64,000 nucleotides of DNA from assembly GCF_000282455.1 (NCBI RefSeq), contig NZ_AKJG01000008.1:1-64000 (forward strand), in the 5' to 3' direction. Both the position numbers and the translations under genes were made by a program. Source of the stretch: Pseudomonas sp. GM74 (GTDB lineage: Bacteria > Pseudomonadota > Gammaproteobacteria > Pseudomonadales > Pseudomonadaceae). Shown in pieces: positions 1-9,558 of the stretch. The notes beneath the pieces were generated by a model. The model ran no database searches. It was not told the DNA's origin and worked only from the letters and a program-made list of their open reading frames with translations. Position 1 is the first letter of the stretch. Each line of letters starts with the position of its first letter.

Positions 1-95
1 CCGCACCGCCGCTCCCACAGTATCTGCTTCGTACACAAATGCTGTGTGCACTGAAGAACCTGTGGGAGCGGGCTTGCTCGCGAAGGCGGCCTGAC
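1..95. repeat. REP pair (REPIN), left copy cut by window edge
   Basis: A GCTCCCACAG arm near 11-20 faces a full TGTGGGAGCGGGCTTGCTCG core at 60-80, about 40 bases apart. This is the head-to-head arrangement of REP elements common between genes of fluorescens-group Pseudomonas. It lies just downstream of the 3' end of the response regulator gene. Confidence 0.8.
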
Positions 96-110
96 GGCGA
101 GTACGGAATG

Positions 111-752
111 TCAGTGCCGCGCCGGCTCATCCACCGGTAAATGCAGCACCTCGCGCACCAGCATGGCAATGCTGCTCACACCCATCTTTTCCTTGATCTT
201 GGTGCGGTGCACATCAACGGTCTTCACGCTGATGTTCAGCTCCCGGGCAATCACCTTGCTGGCCTTGCCATCGATCACCAGCATCAACACTTCCCGCTCT
301 CGGCTGGTCAGCAGTGCCAGCTTGCCTTGCAGGTTCTGACGCTGCTGCTGATCGGCCTGGGCGTGTACGGCGGTCTTCAGCGCGGCCTGGATGCGGTCGA
401 TCATCTGCTGCGGGTTGTAGGGCTTCTCGACGAAATCCAGCGCGCCGTTCTTCATCGCCGTGACCGACATCGGAATGTCGCCATGGGCCGAGACGAAAAT
501 GGTCGGCAGGGTGCTGCCGCGCTGGTTGAGGATTTCCTGCAACTGGAAACCGCTGGTCTCCGGCATGCGCACGTCGAGCACCAGGCAGGCGGGCTGCTTG
601 GGGTCGTATTGGCTGAGGAACTCTTCGGCGCCGGCAAAGCATTGCGCCTGCACGCTCACCGACTCCAGCAACCAGGCCAGTGAGGTTCGCAGGTCCTTGT
701 CGTCGTCAACGATATAAACAATCGGTTTACGGATTTCCATCGGGGCTGCCAC
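111..752 (-). CDS. FixJ/StyR-type two-component response regulator
   Basis: A 213-residue receiver plus LuxR-type DNA-binding protein. The receiver has the acidic pocket VDDD near residue 16, the phospho-acceptor Asp60 in LVLDVRMP, and the switch Thr/Ser and Lys in FVSAHG and VEKPY. The C-terminal third carries the LuxR/FixJ helix-turn-helix, with LTSREREVL followed by SVKTVDVHR. The domain order and length match the FixJ/TodT/StyR family, which activates transcription after phosphorylation by a sensor kinase. No kinase is visible, so the partner may lie beyond the left edge. The start is uncertain between a GTG at 752 and an ATG at 740; neither has a strong ribosome binding site. The target genes cannot be named. 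Confidence 0.9.
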   Translation of the reverse strand: MAAPMEIRKPIVYIVDDDKDLRTSLAWLLESVSVQAQCFAGAEEFLSQYDPKQPACLVLDVRMPETSGFQLQEILNQRGSTLPTIFVSAHGDIPMSVTAMKNGALDFVEKPYNPQQMIDRIQAALKTAVHAQADQQQRQNLQGKLALLTSREREVLMLVIDGKASKVIARELNISVKTVDVHRTKIKEKMGVSSIAMLVREVLHLPVDEPARH

Positions 753-999
753 GAAAGTCTTCTAATTATTGTTTTCGCACGGGAACGTGCGGCACGCATT
801 GGCTCATCTTTCTGGAACCAGTATGCAGAATACCCACTGTGGCCGGCCCTTGCGATAAAGAAACCACCTAGTCGACTAGCGGAAACCCAACCCCGCCATG
901 GGGATCGCGAGAATGGTTGCGGCGCGCCCGCAGCCTTAGTCTTGTTCCATCACCTACGGGCCGCCAGATAGCGGTCCTCCTGAAGGAAGGGGCATCGAC

Positions 1000-1512
1000 A
1001 TGGCCGACCTGAGCCAGCAGCAAATCGACTTTCGCAACGCCATGGCGCAGCTGCCTGCCGCGGTGAACATCATCACCACCAACGGCCCCGGCGGACGTTG
1101 CGGCATCACCGCCAGCGCCGTGTGCTCGGTCACCGACTCGCCGCCCACCGTGCTGGTGTGCGTCAACCGCAACAGCGCCACCCACGACGTGTTCCGCACC
1201 AACGGCCATCTGTGCATCAACGTGCTGTGTGGCGAGCAGGAAGAACTGGCCCGTCATTTCGCCGGCATGACCAAGGTGCCGATGGACGAACGCTTCGCCT
1301 GGGACCTGTGGGACGACGGCGCGGCCGACGTGCCGGTGCTGCGCGATGCCCTGGTGCAGCTTGAGGGGCGGATCAGCGAGTGCAAGGAAGTGGGCTCGCA
1401 TTCGGTGATGTTCGTGGAACTGACGAAGGTGGGCGTGCGCGAGCCGCGCGACAGCCTGGTGTACTTCAACCGGTTGTTTCATCGCGTTGAGCATGCCGGG
1501 ACGCATTGCTGA
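1000..1512 (+). CDS. hpaC: Flavin reductase, HpaC-like (4-hydroxyphenylacetate 3-monooxygenase reductase component)
   Basis: A 170-residue protein of the flavin-reductase-like domain family. It has the typical run AMAQLPAAVNIITT, the GRCGITASAVCSVT flavin-binding stretch, and a C-terminal YFNRLFHR. Length and sequence resemble HpaC, which uses NADH to supply reduced FAD to the oxygenase HpaB. GAAGGAAGG lies about 7 bases before the ATG. The gene stands alone: hpaB is not next to it here, so the oxygenase partner must be elsewhere or the enzyme may serve another two-component monooxygenase. It is divergent from the response regulator, with about 250 bases between the two starts. Confidence 0.85.
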   Translation: MADLSQQQIDFRNAMAQLPAAVNIITTNGPGGRCGITASAVCSVTDSPPTVLVCVNRNSATHDVFRTNGHLCINVLCGEQEELARHFAGMTKVPMDERFAWDLWDDGAADVPVLRDALVQLEGRISECKEVGSHSVMFVELTKVGVREPRDSLVYFNRLFHRVEHAGTHC

Positions 1513-1530
1513 TAGACCGCGTTATCGTTC

Positions 1531-1629
1531 AATCGCGAGCAAGCTCGCTCCCACAGGGATCTGCGGCGTACACGGATTTTGTGCACGGCAGCGATCCAAT
1601 TGTGGGAGCGGGCTTGCTCGCGATAGCAG
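1531..1629. repeat. REPIN (two inverted REP cores)
   Basis: GCGAGCAAGCTCGCTCCCACAG at about 1535-1556 and TGTGGGAGCGGGCTTGCTCG at 1601-1620 are inverted copies flanking a 45-base centre. The element sits between the convergent ends of the flavin reductase and chemoreceptor genes. Confidence 0.85.
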
Positions 1630-1649
1630 CATATCAGGCAACCCAAATC

Positions 1650-3776
1650 TCAGATCCGAAAGCTCCCCACCAACTGATTCAACCGCCCGGCCTGTTGCTC
1701 CAGTTCGGTACATGCCCGCAACGTCGATTGCAGATTCTCCACCCCTTGTTGGTTCAGGGTGTTGATCTGGATGATGTCGACGTTCAACGCCTCGACCACC
1801 GCCGTCTGTTCCTCGGTGGCGGCGGCGACGGACTGGTTGACGTTGTCGATCTCGCCGATGCGCTGGGTCACGCTGCCCAGGCGGGAGCCGGCGAGGTTGG
1901 CGATGGTGACGCTTTCTTCGCTGTGGCACTGGCTCTCGGTCATGGTGGTGACCGATTCCCGCGCGCCCACCTGCAGTTCCTCGATCATCTGCTGGATCTC
2001 CAGCGCCGAGGCCTGGGTGCGTCCGGCCAGGCTGCGTACTTCGTCGGCGACTACGGCAAAGCCACGACCCGCTTCACCGGCCCGCGCCGCTTCAATCGCT
2101 GCGTTGAGCGCCAGCAAATTGGTCTGTTGGGAGATGCCCTTGATCACTTCGAGGATCTGCCCGATGTTCACGGTCTTGTCGTTGAGCACTTCGATGTTGG
2201 CGCACGAAGCACTGATCTTGCCGGACAGTTCGTTCATCACCTCGATCGTGCGCTGCACCACCTGGCGACCATCCTCGGCCTGCTGCCGTGCGGACGAAGC
2301 CTGTTGCGAGGCATCGGAGGCGTTATGGGCGATTTCCTGTGCGGCGGCGCCGAGCTGGTTGATCGCCGCCGCCACGCTGTTGGTGCGGGTGGATTGATCG
2401 TCGAAATTGCTCATCGACGAATTCGACGCATCCAGTACGCGCCTTGCGCCTTCATTGACGCCCAGGGCGGCAGACGACACCTCGCGGATCGAATGGTGGA
2501 TGCGTTCGACAAAGCGGTTGAACGCCGTCGCCAGCTGACCGATTTCATCCTTCGATTGCACTTGCAGGCGCCGGGTCAGGTCGCCTTCGCCAAGTGAGAT
2601 GTCTTCCATGACCCGGGTCAGTACTTGCAGCGGCCGGGTGATGCGTTGCGCGGTGTACCAGATCAACAGCAGGCCGAGCAGGGCCGACCCGCCACCGAGC
2701 AACAGTTCCAGCGCGGTGCTTTGCACACCCCGGGCATCGAGTTCGTTTTGCAGCGTAGTCACTGGCGCCAGCAACACGTTCTGCGGCACACCGACCAACA
2801 CGCCCCAAGGCGCGGCACCGGCAATCGGTGACAGCGGTTCAAGCACCTTGATTTGCCGGGCGTCGACAAACACTTTTGGCTGGCCCTGACGCAGGCTGTC
2901 CATCACTTCGGCGTTGTCCATTGGCTGACCGAGGCGACCGACGTCCTGGCTGTTGGCAGACATCACCCCACGGGGGCTGACGATGCTGATCTGGCCGTTG
3001 CCATCGAACAGTTCACGGGCGCTGGCTTCGCTGTTCTGCTGCAGGGCGGCGAGGTTGATGTCCAACCCGACCACGGCGATGACCTTGCCGTTTTCCAGTA
3101 GCGGGAAGGCCACGCTGGTCACCAGTTTGCGGCTGCCGGAGGCCTCGTCGAAATAGGGTTCCAGCACACAGGCCTGGCCGGTGTCGCGGGCACAGGTGTA
3201 GAAGGCGTTGTACGGTGCGCCGCTCGGGCCCGGCTCGGTGTTGGCGAGCAGGCCTTCGTCACCGATGACCGCTTGCAGTTCGCCGGGTTTGCTCTGCACC
3301 CAATAGAGCGAAAAGCGACCGGTTTCATTGCTGCCCAATGCGGCCTGGCCGGCGAAGTCGGCATCGGCGCCGTCGAGTCCACCGGGTTCGAAAATGACAT
3401 AAAGCCCGAGCAGGTCGGGCTTGTCGATCAAGGCTTGATGAAGTTGGGTGCTGAGTTCCTGGCGCAGTTGCGGACGAGTCAGGCTGCCCTGATGTTGCAG
3501 CTGTCGCAGGTACAGCAGGTACCGCGATAACCCCTGGCCGTATTCGTGGGTCTGCATGAAGGTGCGTTGTACTTGCATGGCCTGCACTTTGCCCAGGGCC
3601 TGCATGTGTTCCCTGGCCGCACTGGCGAGCATGTCGCCGCTGGCCTCGGCCACTTGCTGGCTGCTCTTGTGGGTCTGATAGAGCGACAACCCCATCAGCA
3701 AGCCGACGACCAGCAGCAGACAGAGACCGGCGAGCAGGGCGATCTTGCTCTGGATCGTCAGGAATGTTCTGTGCAT
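1650..3776 (-). CDS. Methyl-accepting chemotaxis protein with large periplasmic Cache-type sensor
   Basis: A transmembrane chemoreceptor of about 708 residues. The first membrane helix is near residues 10-33. A periplasmic domain of about 310 residues follows, of double-Cache type by size and by the VVGLDINL motif. A second membrane helix (about 345-367) leads to a HAMP domain and a full signalling domain. The conserved hairpin reads [19 protein letters not shown], and the adaptation helices are rich in Gln/Glu/Ala. It signals to CheA/CheW. The ATG at 3776 is preferred over an upstream in-frame codon at 3815 because AAAAGG lies just before it and the membrane helix follows directly. The ligand cannot be deduced; the periplasmic domain lacks an obvious amino-acid-binding RxWY motif. 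Confidence 0.92.
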   Translation of the reverse strand: MHRTFLTIQSKIALLAGLCLLLVVGLLMGLSLYQTHKSSQQVAEASGDMLASAAREHMQALGKVQAMQVQRTFMQTHEYGQGLSRYLLYLRQLQHQGSLTRPQLRQELSTQLHQALIDKPDLLGLYVIFEPGGLDGADADFAGQAALGSNETGRFSLYWVQSKPGELQAVIGDEGLLANTEPGPSGAPYNAFYTCARDTGQACVLEPYFDEASGSRKLVTSVAFPLLENGKVIAVVGLDINLAALQQNSEASARELFDGNGQISIVSPRGVMSANSQDVGRLGQPMDNAEVMDSLRQGQPKVFVDARQIKVLEPLSPIAGAAPWGVLVGVPQNVLLAPVTTLQNELDARGVQSTALELLLGGGSALLGLLLIWYTAQRITRPLQVLTRVMEDISLGEGDLTRRLQVQSKDEIGQLATAFNRFVERIHHSIREVSSAALGVNEGARRVLDASNSSMSNFDDQSTRTNSVAAAINQLGAAAQEIAHNASDASQQASSARQQAEDGRQVVQRTIEVMNELSGKISASCANIEVLNDKTVNIGQILEVIKGISQQTNLLALNAAIEAARAGEAGRGFAVVADEVRSLAGRTQASALEIQQMIEELQVGARESVTTMTESQCHSEESVTIANLAGSRLGSVTQRIGEIDNVNQSVAAATEEQTAVVEALNVDIIQINTLNQQGVENLQSTLRACTELEQQAGRLNQLVGSFRI

Positions 3777-3830
3777 TGGAAATACCTTTTTCCACGCGGG
3801 CAATGGAGTGGCCACTGCCCGCGGCCGAGA

Positions 3831-5153
3831 TTAGAAACCGGTGGCGAATACCACCTGGGCGTAGACGTTCCTGTCGTTGTTACCCAGTTGGGTACCACCG
3901 TCTTCGGCGCTCTTGTCCGGTTGGTAGATGCCCACCAACGGCATCACGGTCAGGTGGTCGTTGACGTGCCATTCGGCGTACAGGTCGACTTCGTGGCCAT
4001 CGGTGTTGCCCAGGTTGCGGTCGATGGTGTCGTAGTTGAAGTACATCGCGCCGACGTTGAGGTTCTCCAGCGGCGAGACCTTCATCGTGACGTTCTGGAT
4101 GCGCGAGTTGCTGTTGAACGGCCCGGCGTAGTTGCCCGCCACTTCACCCTGGAACCAGGTGCCGTAGCCACGGCTGAAACCGTAGAACAGGGTGTCGTAG
4201 CCTTCCGAGAAGCGGCTGTAGCGGTAGCTGGCGCTCGGTGTCCAGACCGCGTCGGAGAAGGTCCAGCCCGCTTCCAGGTACCAGGCGTCTTCGGTCGATG
4301 TGTGGGGCTTGTCCTGCTTGGCGTATTCACCGGACAGGAACAGGTCTTTCACCCCGGCGTTGCCTGCCGCACGCAGGCTGTAGGTCTTCATGCCGTCGCG
4401 TTCGAGCTGGATCGGCGAGGCGTACTGTTCATCGATATCGGTGGTCTTGATGAAGGTCAGTCCGACCGTGCCGGCCTCGGCCACGTGCTCCAGGGTGCCG
4501 ACGTACATTTCGGTCTTGGCCTGGGCGCGGTTGTCGGATTTGAGCCACATCAGGTCGCTGCGCCAGCCTTCCTTGCCGCCCAGACGCAATACGGCGGTTT
4601 CGTCGAAGGCCTTGCGGGCTGCCAGGTAGTAGGCGCCGCCACGGTTGAATTCGCCGTCGGCCAGGCCCTTGCCCATGTTCAGCGCGTCGCCATCGATCAG
4701 GAAACCGTCGCCGACCACGATGTTCTGACGACCGAAGGACAGGTCGACGCCGTCACTGCCCAACGCGCCGAACAGATCGGCCGAGCGCCAGCCGAGGTAG
4801 GCGTCTTCGAACTTGGTGGTGCGTTCCGATCCATCGGAGAAGCCGGCGGCATCGCCATCGCCCCAGGTGCCGGAACTGAGCATGTTCCCCGCGCCGTACG
4901 CGGTACCCACACCGCCCAGGCCCTGATCGAAGCTCAAGCCGTATTTGATGTAACCCTCGCGCCACGACGAGCTGCCTTCATTCAGGCGACCGGACAGGGC
5001 GTAGTTTTCCTGGCTGTGGAAAATGCCGAACACGGCTTCGAGGGTAGCGTTCAGGTGGCTGTCGTCATCGGCGTAGAGTTCATAGGCACCGGCATTGCCG
5101 GCACTGATCATCAGCGCGAGCGTCGAGAGACGAAGCAAGGGGGACTTGAGCAT
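3831..5153 (-). CDS. Outer-membrane beta-barrel protein, alginate-export (AlgE-like) family
   Basis: A protein of about 440 residues with an N-terminal signal peptide (hydrophobic stretch ending near AGNAGA). The rest is a long series of alternating aromatic/polar strands ending in VVFATGF, a C-terminal Phe typical of outer-membrane barrels. The overall pattern fits the alginate_exp family of monomeric barrels. That family holds alginate secretion channels but also many uncharacterised porin-like proteins, so alginate need not be the substrate: no other alginate genes are here. The ATG at 5153 gives the signal peptide. It is divergent from feaR, so FeaR control is possible but unproven. Confidence 0.8.
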   Translation of the reverse strand: MLKSPLLRLSTLALMISAGNAGAYELYADDDSHLNATLEAVFGIFHSQENYALSGRLNEGSSSWREGYIKYGLSFDQGLGGVGTAYGAGNMLSSGTWGDGDAAGFSDGSERTTKFEDAYLGWRSADLFGALGSDGVDLSFGRQNIVVGDGFLIDGDALNMGKGLADGEFNRGGAYYLAARKAFDETAVLRLGGKEGWRSDLMWLKSDNRAQAKTEMYVGTLEHVAEAGTVGLTFIKTTDIDEQYASPIQLERDGMKTYSLRAAGNAGVKDLFLSGEYAKQDKPHTSTEDAWYLEAGWTFSDAVWTPSASYRYSRFSEGYDTLFYGFSRGYGTWFQGEVAGNYAGPFNSNSRIQNVTMKVSPLENLNVGAMYFNYDTIDRNLGNTDGHEVDLYAEWHVNDHLTVMPLVGIYQPDKSAEDGGTQLGNNDRNVYAQVVFATGF

Positions 5154-5434
5154 GGTGTGGCATCCGTTCTTGTTCTTGAGCGCAGGGTTGCGGTCTGTCC
5201 GGATACTAAGGCGCGGCCATTGTTTGCCCTTTTCCCTGTTTGCCAATTAGTTGGTTGTGCATGCCAGATTGCCCGGCGCGTTGCCACGACGCCGGTTCCT
5301 GGTGCGCGAGAACGCGCGCTGCGCAGTAATCGCGCATGGATTGGCATGGCCACCGCGGTATTTCGCGGTGGCCAGCAACAGGAGCGAAAAGTGCAGGGCG
5401 CCTCGCAGCGACTAATGCGATGGATGAGGCTGCG

Positions 5435-6343
5435 ATGAGCAATGCACAACAGGTCGAGCGCTTTGATCAATGGCTCGACAAGGTCAATCAGGTCTGCGGA
5501 CGCTTTGGTGCCAATGTGTTGGGGACGCAGTTTGCGGGCTCGATCGATGAGTACCGCAGCGGTGAGCTCAAGATGAGTTTTGTCGACGTGGCCCAGGCCC
5601 GACTGTTCCGCACGCAGCATGAGATCGATCAGGGCGAAGGCTCCCATTACTACGCGGCGTTCCAGCTGGCCGGCGAAGCCGTGATGGAGCAGCAGGGCAG
5701 TTGCATCACCCTGTTGCCGGGGGATATCACCCTGATCGACTCCACGCGCCCAAGCAACTTTGTCTACCGCAACAACGCCCGTCAGTTGTCATTGATACTG
5801 CCCCGGGAGCGGGTCGAACAGCAGATGCGTTACACCACGGTCAAACCCGCGCAACGCATTCCGGCTTCGGCTCCGATGGCGGGGCTGGCCCATCGCCTGA
5901 TCCTCGGTTCAACGGAACAAGGCCTCAATCACGCGGAAAGCGCAGCGACGCTGGACGCGGTGATCAGCTTGCTGCGCCCGGCGATGGGGGAGAGCGAAGT
6001 GGACGACTCACCCCAGGTACGCACCTTCCGCAAGGCGTTGCGCTTTATCGATGAACACATCGGTGACGAAGCGCTGTGCCCCGAATGGCTGGCGACCCAG
6101 GTGGGCGTCTCCGTGCGCGGCCTGTACCGGCTGTTTTCCCGACACGGCCTGGTGGTGGCGCAATACGTGAAAAACCGCCGCCTCGACCTATGCGCCGAAC
6201 AACTGCGCCATGCCCGGGGCGAGGGCAAGCTGTGTGCGCTGGGCTATGAGTGGGGCTTTAACGATTCGAGCTATTTCTCTACGGCGTTCAAGTCGCGCTT
6301 TGGCGTTTCGCCGGGTGAGTATCGCAAGCGGTATACGAATTGA
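5435..6343 (+). CDS. feaR: FeaR, AraC-family activator of aromatic amine catabolism
   Basis: About 302 residues. The N-terminal two thirds is an AraC-binding-like sensor domain of the type shared by FeaR and AntR, with the stretch LLPGDITLIDSTRP. The last 100 residues form the double helix-turn-helix DNA-binding domain, with LATQVGVSVRGLYRLF and YEWGFNDSSYFSTAFK followed by FGVSPGEYR. In E. coli, FeaR activates feaB and tynA for 2-phenylethylamine and tyramine breakdown. The nearby feaB-like gene at 7947 supports the same role here. ATG 5435 follows GATGAGG; an alternative in-frame ATG lies at 5420. Confidence 0.85.
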   Translation: MSNAQQVERFDQWLDKVNQVCGRFGANVLGTQFAGSIDEYRSGELKMSFVDVAQARLFRTQHEIDQGEGSHYYAAFQLAGEAVMEQQGSCITLLPGDITLIDSTRPSNFVYRNNARQLSLILPRERVEQQMRYTTVKPAQRIPASAPMAGLAHRLILGSTEQGLNHAESAATLDAVISLLRPAMGESEVDDSPQVRTFRKALRFIDEHIGDEALCPEWLATQVGVSVRGLYRLFSRHGLVVAQYVKNRRLDLCAEQLRHARGEGKLCALGYEWGFNDSSYFSTAFKSRFGVSPGEYRKRYTN

Positions 6344-6794
6344 GTGGTCCGGCCAGGACCCCGCCACGCAATGGCAACCGATCAGCAAGGTTGCCGTCCG
6401 TCGTTTTTTTATAAAGCTAAAACGCAAACTCAAAAAAGATACTTTGAAAAAAGAAGGAAATTGCCTACTCCGACCTACAGACGGCCGAGGCCAGCATCGT
6501 TCGCTTTGTGGTCAACGTTTATTTTGTTTTTAAAGGCTTGTAAAAACTTATCGGTGTAATGATGCTTTTACGACGTTAATAAGAAAAAAATATTCCGAAT
6601 GTCCTGTGCGAACCATCTTTTTATATTGAGTGAAATTTCCTGCGTGTAAAAAAATGTCTCTTGCGCTCCGTTTTGAAAGTTATTAAAAGTAGATGCGTCA
6701 CTTGATTTTGGTGGCGATCTCTCTAATAGCGGGTAATAAAAAATGAAATGCGAAAATTTTGGAGTCGTTCCTTGTTTTGACGATGAGCTTGAAT
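6344..6794. other. AT-rich gap with no recognisable gene
   Basis: After the feaR stop the base composition drops sharply, with many A and T runs (for example near 6404-6460 and 6560-6740). I find no open frame with both a ribosome binding site and protein-like composition, and no hairpin followed by a T tract that I would call with confidence. The composition is unlike the surrounding chromosome and suggests acquired or decayed DNA. Confidence 0.5.
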
Positions 6795-7127
6795 ATGGCT
6801 CATCTCCGCACATTGCCGAAGGCCCCTGGGTACAAGACGGCAGTGAAGGTGACGATGGGGGTGGCAGAAGTGCTTTACCTGATCCTGCAAAGAGACTTCA
6901 TGATGTTAAATTTACAAAGCTACGAAATACTTTACTTTGACTCCGGTAGTTTGGAGGTTTCGAAGAACGACAGGTCGATAATGCGTTCGCCATCTTTAGC
7001 TGTGGCTCTGGCTAAACTAAAAGACTACAAGAATGTTTCGAAGGCAGAGTTTGATGAGATGTTGTCAGAGTATGGTTTGAATCCGGAGTCGGATTACGAT
7101 TTTTTAGAGTTGAAAAAGCTGAAGTAG
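6795..7127 (+). CDS. Small hypothetical protein in AT-rich island
   Basis: An open frame of about 110 codons. The second half looks protein-like: SYEILYFDSGSL, then a charged helix-rich end with LAKLKDYKNVSKAEFDE and DYDFLELKKLK. The first half is less convincing. The true start could be 6795 or the ATG at 6900, which follows AGAGA and would give a protein of about 75 residues. GC content is far below that of neighbouring genes. I do not recognise a family; an acidic small protein in an AT-rich patch could be an orphan immunity or phage-derived gene, but that is only a guess. Confidence 0.45.
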   Translation: MAHLRTLPKAPGYKTAVKVTMGVAEVLYLILQRDFMMLNLQSYEILYFDSGSLEVSKNDRSIMRSPSLAVALAKLKDYKNVSKAEFDEMLSEYGLNPESDYDFLELKKLK

Positions 7128-7198
7128 CCATCACCTGTTTGGCTAGTGCAAGTGCTGATCTCGCAAATCTACACTGCATAAATTGAGTGCGCCTTCTG

Positions 7199-7292
7199 GT
7201 AGGAGCTGCCGTAGGCTGCGATCTTTTGATCTTGCTGTCGACGATATCGAGAACAGGAAGATCAAGAGATCGCAGCCTGCGGCAGCTCCTGC
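7199..7292. repeat. Long imperfect inverted repeat (intergenic palindromic element)
   Basis: TAGGAGCTGCCGTAGGCTGC at 7200-7219 continues GATCTTTTGATCT. It is mirrored by AGATCAAGAGATCGCAGCCTGCGGCAGCTCCT at about 7259-7290. The arms are roughly 32 bases with few mismatches and a centre of about 27 bases. It is a different family from the GTGGGAGCGGG REP elements in the window, and the only copy I see here. The remaining bases to 7455 hold no gene I can support. Confidence 0.75.
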
Positions 7293-7455
7293 GCAATCTG
7301 GCACAACCGCCAACACAACTGGCACGCAGGGCAAAACCTGCGTGTCGGCGACCACCGACAATCCCTACCAACCTGCCGAAGCACCGTTGCCTCGGCATTT
7401 TTAGTGTTGGCGTTCGCTTGCTGGCGGGCGCGTGGATTTTCAAGGTCGTTTTCCT

Positions 7456-7845
7456 ATGTTCACTTCGCTGCGTTTGCCCCTGATCGGTTTGTTGTCCTTC
7501 ACCCTGGTCCAGGCGGTGTCCGCCGCCGAGTGTGCCCCGGACACGCGCCGTGGCGGCGAAGTGTTTGCCACCGAGTGCAGCGTCTGCCACGCGGTGACCA
7601 AGGGCACGACCGGCATGATGGGGCCGAATCTGTTCGGTGTGTATGGGCGCAAGTCCGGCTCGCTGGAGGGTTTCAGCTACTCCCAGGCCATGCGCGACAA
7701 AGACGTCGACTGGCAGGCAGAGAACATCGCGCAACTGATCACCCAGCCCCAGGCCTTCGTGCCGGGCACCTACATGCCCTACATGGGCCTGGCTTCCGCC
7801 GACGACCGCCAGGCGGTCGCGTGCTTCCTCAAAGAACAACACTGA
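7456..7845 (+). CDS. Secreted class I cytochrome c
   Basis: About 129 residues. A signal peptide ends near AVSAAE and is followed by one haem-binding motif, CSVCH. Further on is the GPNLFGVYGRKSG segment typical of mitochondrial-like and bacterial cytochromes c2, and a MPYMG segment that can supply the axial Met. The start at ATG 7456 places the hydrophobic segment directly at the N terminus. It is followed within about 100 bases by the phenylacetaldehyde dehydrogenase gene. A plausible role is to accept electrons from a periplasmic amine or alcohol dehydrogenase, but no such enzyme lies in this window. Confidence 0.88.
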   Translation: MFTSLRLPLIGLLSFTLVQAVSAAECAPDTRRGGEVFATECSVCHAVTKGTTGMMGPNLFGVYGRKSGSLEGFSYSQAMRDKDVDWQAENIAQLITQPQAFVPGTYMPYMGLASADDRQAVACFLKEQH

Positions 7846-7866
7846 TCAGTCGAATTTTCGCCTGAC

Positions 7867-7906
7867 AACCACCAACCCCTGTGGGAGCTGGCTTGCCAGC
7901 GAAGAC
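7867..7906. repeat. Single REP element (variant core)
   Basis: TGTGGGAGCTGGCTTGCCAGCGAAGACGG is a variant of the REP core with GCTGGCTTGCCAGC as its hairpin. It lies in the short gap between the cytochrome and dehydrogenase genes, so it could affect transcript stability between them. Confidence 0.7.
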
Positions 7907-7946
7907 GGCCTTGAGTCGGCTCCTGCATCTGAATGAAAGGTGAATT

Positions 7947-9437
7947 ATGAGCAACGTTGAAATCCTGCCCCAGATTGCTGCATTCCTCGAACGTCGCCAC
8001 GGCTGCTTCATTGATGGCCAGTGGGTGCTTGCCGAGGGCGACAGTATCGCCGTGGTCAACCCGGCCACCGGGCAAACCCTGTGCGAAACCCTGGATGCGC
8101 CGCTGGAACTCGTCGAGCGCGCCGTGCAGTCGTCCCACAAGGCTTTCAAATCTGGCGTGTGGTCCAGCCTGCGCCCGGCGGACCGTGAACGCATCCTGCT
8201 GAACTTCACCCGTCTGGTCGAAGAACACGCCGAAGAACTGGCCCAGCTGGAAACCCTGAGCCAGGGCAAGTCGATCAACATGGCCCGCGCGCTGGACCTC
8301 AACGCCACCGTGGAATTCATGCGCTACATGTCCGGCTGGGCGACCAAGATCGAAGGCCAGACCTTCGATGTGTCGATCCCGCTTCCACCGGGCGCGAAGT
8401 TCACCGCGTTCACCAAGCGCGAGCCGGTGGGTGTGGTGGTCGGCATCGTGCCGTGGAACTTCCCGCTGCTGATCGCCGCCTGGAAACTGATGCCGGCCCT
8501 GGCCACCGGTTGCACGGTGATCATCAAGCCAGCGATGGAAACCCCGCTGACCGCCATGCGCCTGGCTGAGCTGGCGTTGGAAGCCGGCATCCCGGCCGGC
8601 GTGTTCAACGTGGTCACTGGCGGCGGCGCCTCCGTTGGCGGCGTGCTGACCGCGCATCCGTTGGTGAGCAAAGTGTCGTTTACCGGTTCCACCGCCGTGG
8701 GCAAGAGTGTCGGCGTGGCGTGCATGGAAAACATGACGCGCTTCTCCCTGGAACTGGGCGGCAAGAACCCGATGATCGTGCTCGCCGATGCCGACATCGA
8801 AAAAGCCGTGCAAGGCGCGATCCTCGGTGGCTTGCTGAACAACGGCCAGGTTTGCGCAGCGGCCTCGCGCTTCTACGTGCACCGTTCGATCCACGACCAA
8901 TTCGTCGAAGCCCTGGCCGCCGTCGTCTCCTCGATGCCGATTGGCGCCGGCATGAATTGCGACGCGGCGATCAACCCGCTGGTATCGCGCAAGCAACAAC
9001 AAAGCGTGCTCAAGCACATCGAACTGGCCCGCCAGCAAGGTGCGCGGGTGGTGACGGGCGGCGAGTTGCTGGAAGGCGACGGCTTCTTCGTGCAGCCGAC
9101 CATCCTGGCGGACATCGACCACAGCATGGCCGTGGCCCGCGAAGAGGTGTTTGGCCCGGTGCTGGGCGTGATGCCGTTCGACGACGAAGACGCCGTGATC
9201 GAACTGGCCAACGACAACCGCTACGGCCTGGCCGCCAGCCTGTGGACCAACGACCTGGGCAAGGCGATGAACCTGGTGCCGCGCATCGAAGCCGGTACGG
9301 TCTGGATCAACGCCCATGTGTTGCTCGACCCGGCGATGCCGTTCGGTGGCGTCAAGCAATCGGGCATGGGCCGTGAGTTCGGGCGTGCGGTGATCGAGGC
9401 TTACACTGAGCTCAAGTCGGTGTGCATCGCCCATTGA
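7947..9437 (+). CDS. feaB: Phenylacetaldehyde dehydrogenase (aldehyde dehydrogenase superfamily)
   Basis: A 496-residue aldehyde dehydrogenase, normal family length. It has the cofactor-binding segment VPWNFPLL, the glycine motif FTGSTAVGKS, the general-base motif LELGGKNP, and the catalytic Cys303 in NNGQVCAAAS. The C-terminal PFGGVKQSGMGREFG motif is also present. The sequence is close to FeaB/StyD-type phenylacetaldehyde dehydrogenases, which oxidise phenylacetaldehyde to phenylacetate with NAD+. The feaR gene about 1.6 kb upstream on the same strand supports this. GAAAGGTGAATT precedes the ATG. Other aryl or alkyl aldehydes cannot be excluded as substrates. Confidence 0.87.
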   Translation: MSNVEILPQIAAFLERRHGCFIDGQWVLAEGDSIAVVNPATGQTLCETLDAPLELVERAVQSSHKAFKSGVWSSLRPADRERILLNFTRLVEEHAEELAQLETLSQGKSINMARALDLNATVEFMRYMSGWATKIEGQTFDVSIPLPPGAKFTAFTKREPVGVVVGIVPWNFPLLIAAWKLMPALATGCTVIIKPAMETPLTAMRLAELALEAGIPAGVFNVVTGGGASVGGVLTAHPLVSKVSFTGSTAVGKSVGVACMENMTRFSLELGGKNPMIVLADADIEKAVQGAILGGLLNNGQVCAAASRFYVHRSIHDQFVEALAAVVSSMPIGAGMNCDAAINPLVSRKQQQSVLKHIELARQQGARVVTGGELLEGDGFFVQPTILADIDHSMAVAREEVFGPVLGVMPFDDEDAVIELANDNRYGLAASLWTNDLGKAMNLVPRIEAGTVWINAHVLLDPAMPFGGVKQSGMGREFGRAVIEAYTELKSVCIAH

Positions 9438-9442
9438 TCAAC

Positions 9443-9557
9443 CTGTAGGAGCGACGGTGCGGCGATCCGACTTGCTTGCGAAAAACGTCAAGATAATGCG
9501 GTCTGTCAGTCAGTTCGCATTATCGTTGGCGACCATTGCGAGCAGGCTCGCTCCCCC
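9443..9557. repeat. REP-like element pair
   Basis: TGTAGGAGCGACGGTGCGGCG at about 9446 faces GCGAGCAGGCTCGCTCCC near 9538-9555. Inside lies a second inverted pair, GATAATGCG near 9493 and CGCATTATC near 9517. It separates the convergent feaB and mechanosensitive channel genes and may act as a bidirectional terminator. Confidence 0.65.
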
Positions 9558-9558
9558 A

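Noticed and set aside
3546..5438. Very long open frame on the plus strand opposite the chemoreceptor and barrel genes
   Set aside because: It is antisense to two well-supported genes and exists because of high GC at third positions. The translation has no domain and unnatural composition. The same holds for the long frames opposite feaB (7779-9434), ilvD (22039-23901) and antA (48393-50150).
6743..6940. Alternative open frame of 65 codons in the AT-rich island
   Set aside because: It overlaps the longer frame ending at 7127, has no ribosome binding site, and its second half is less protein-like than the competing frame.
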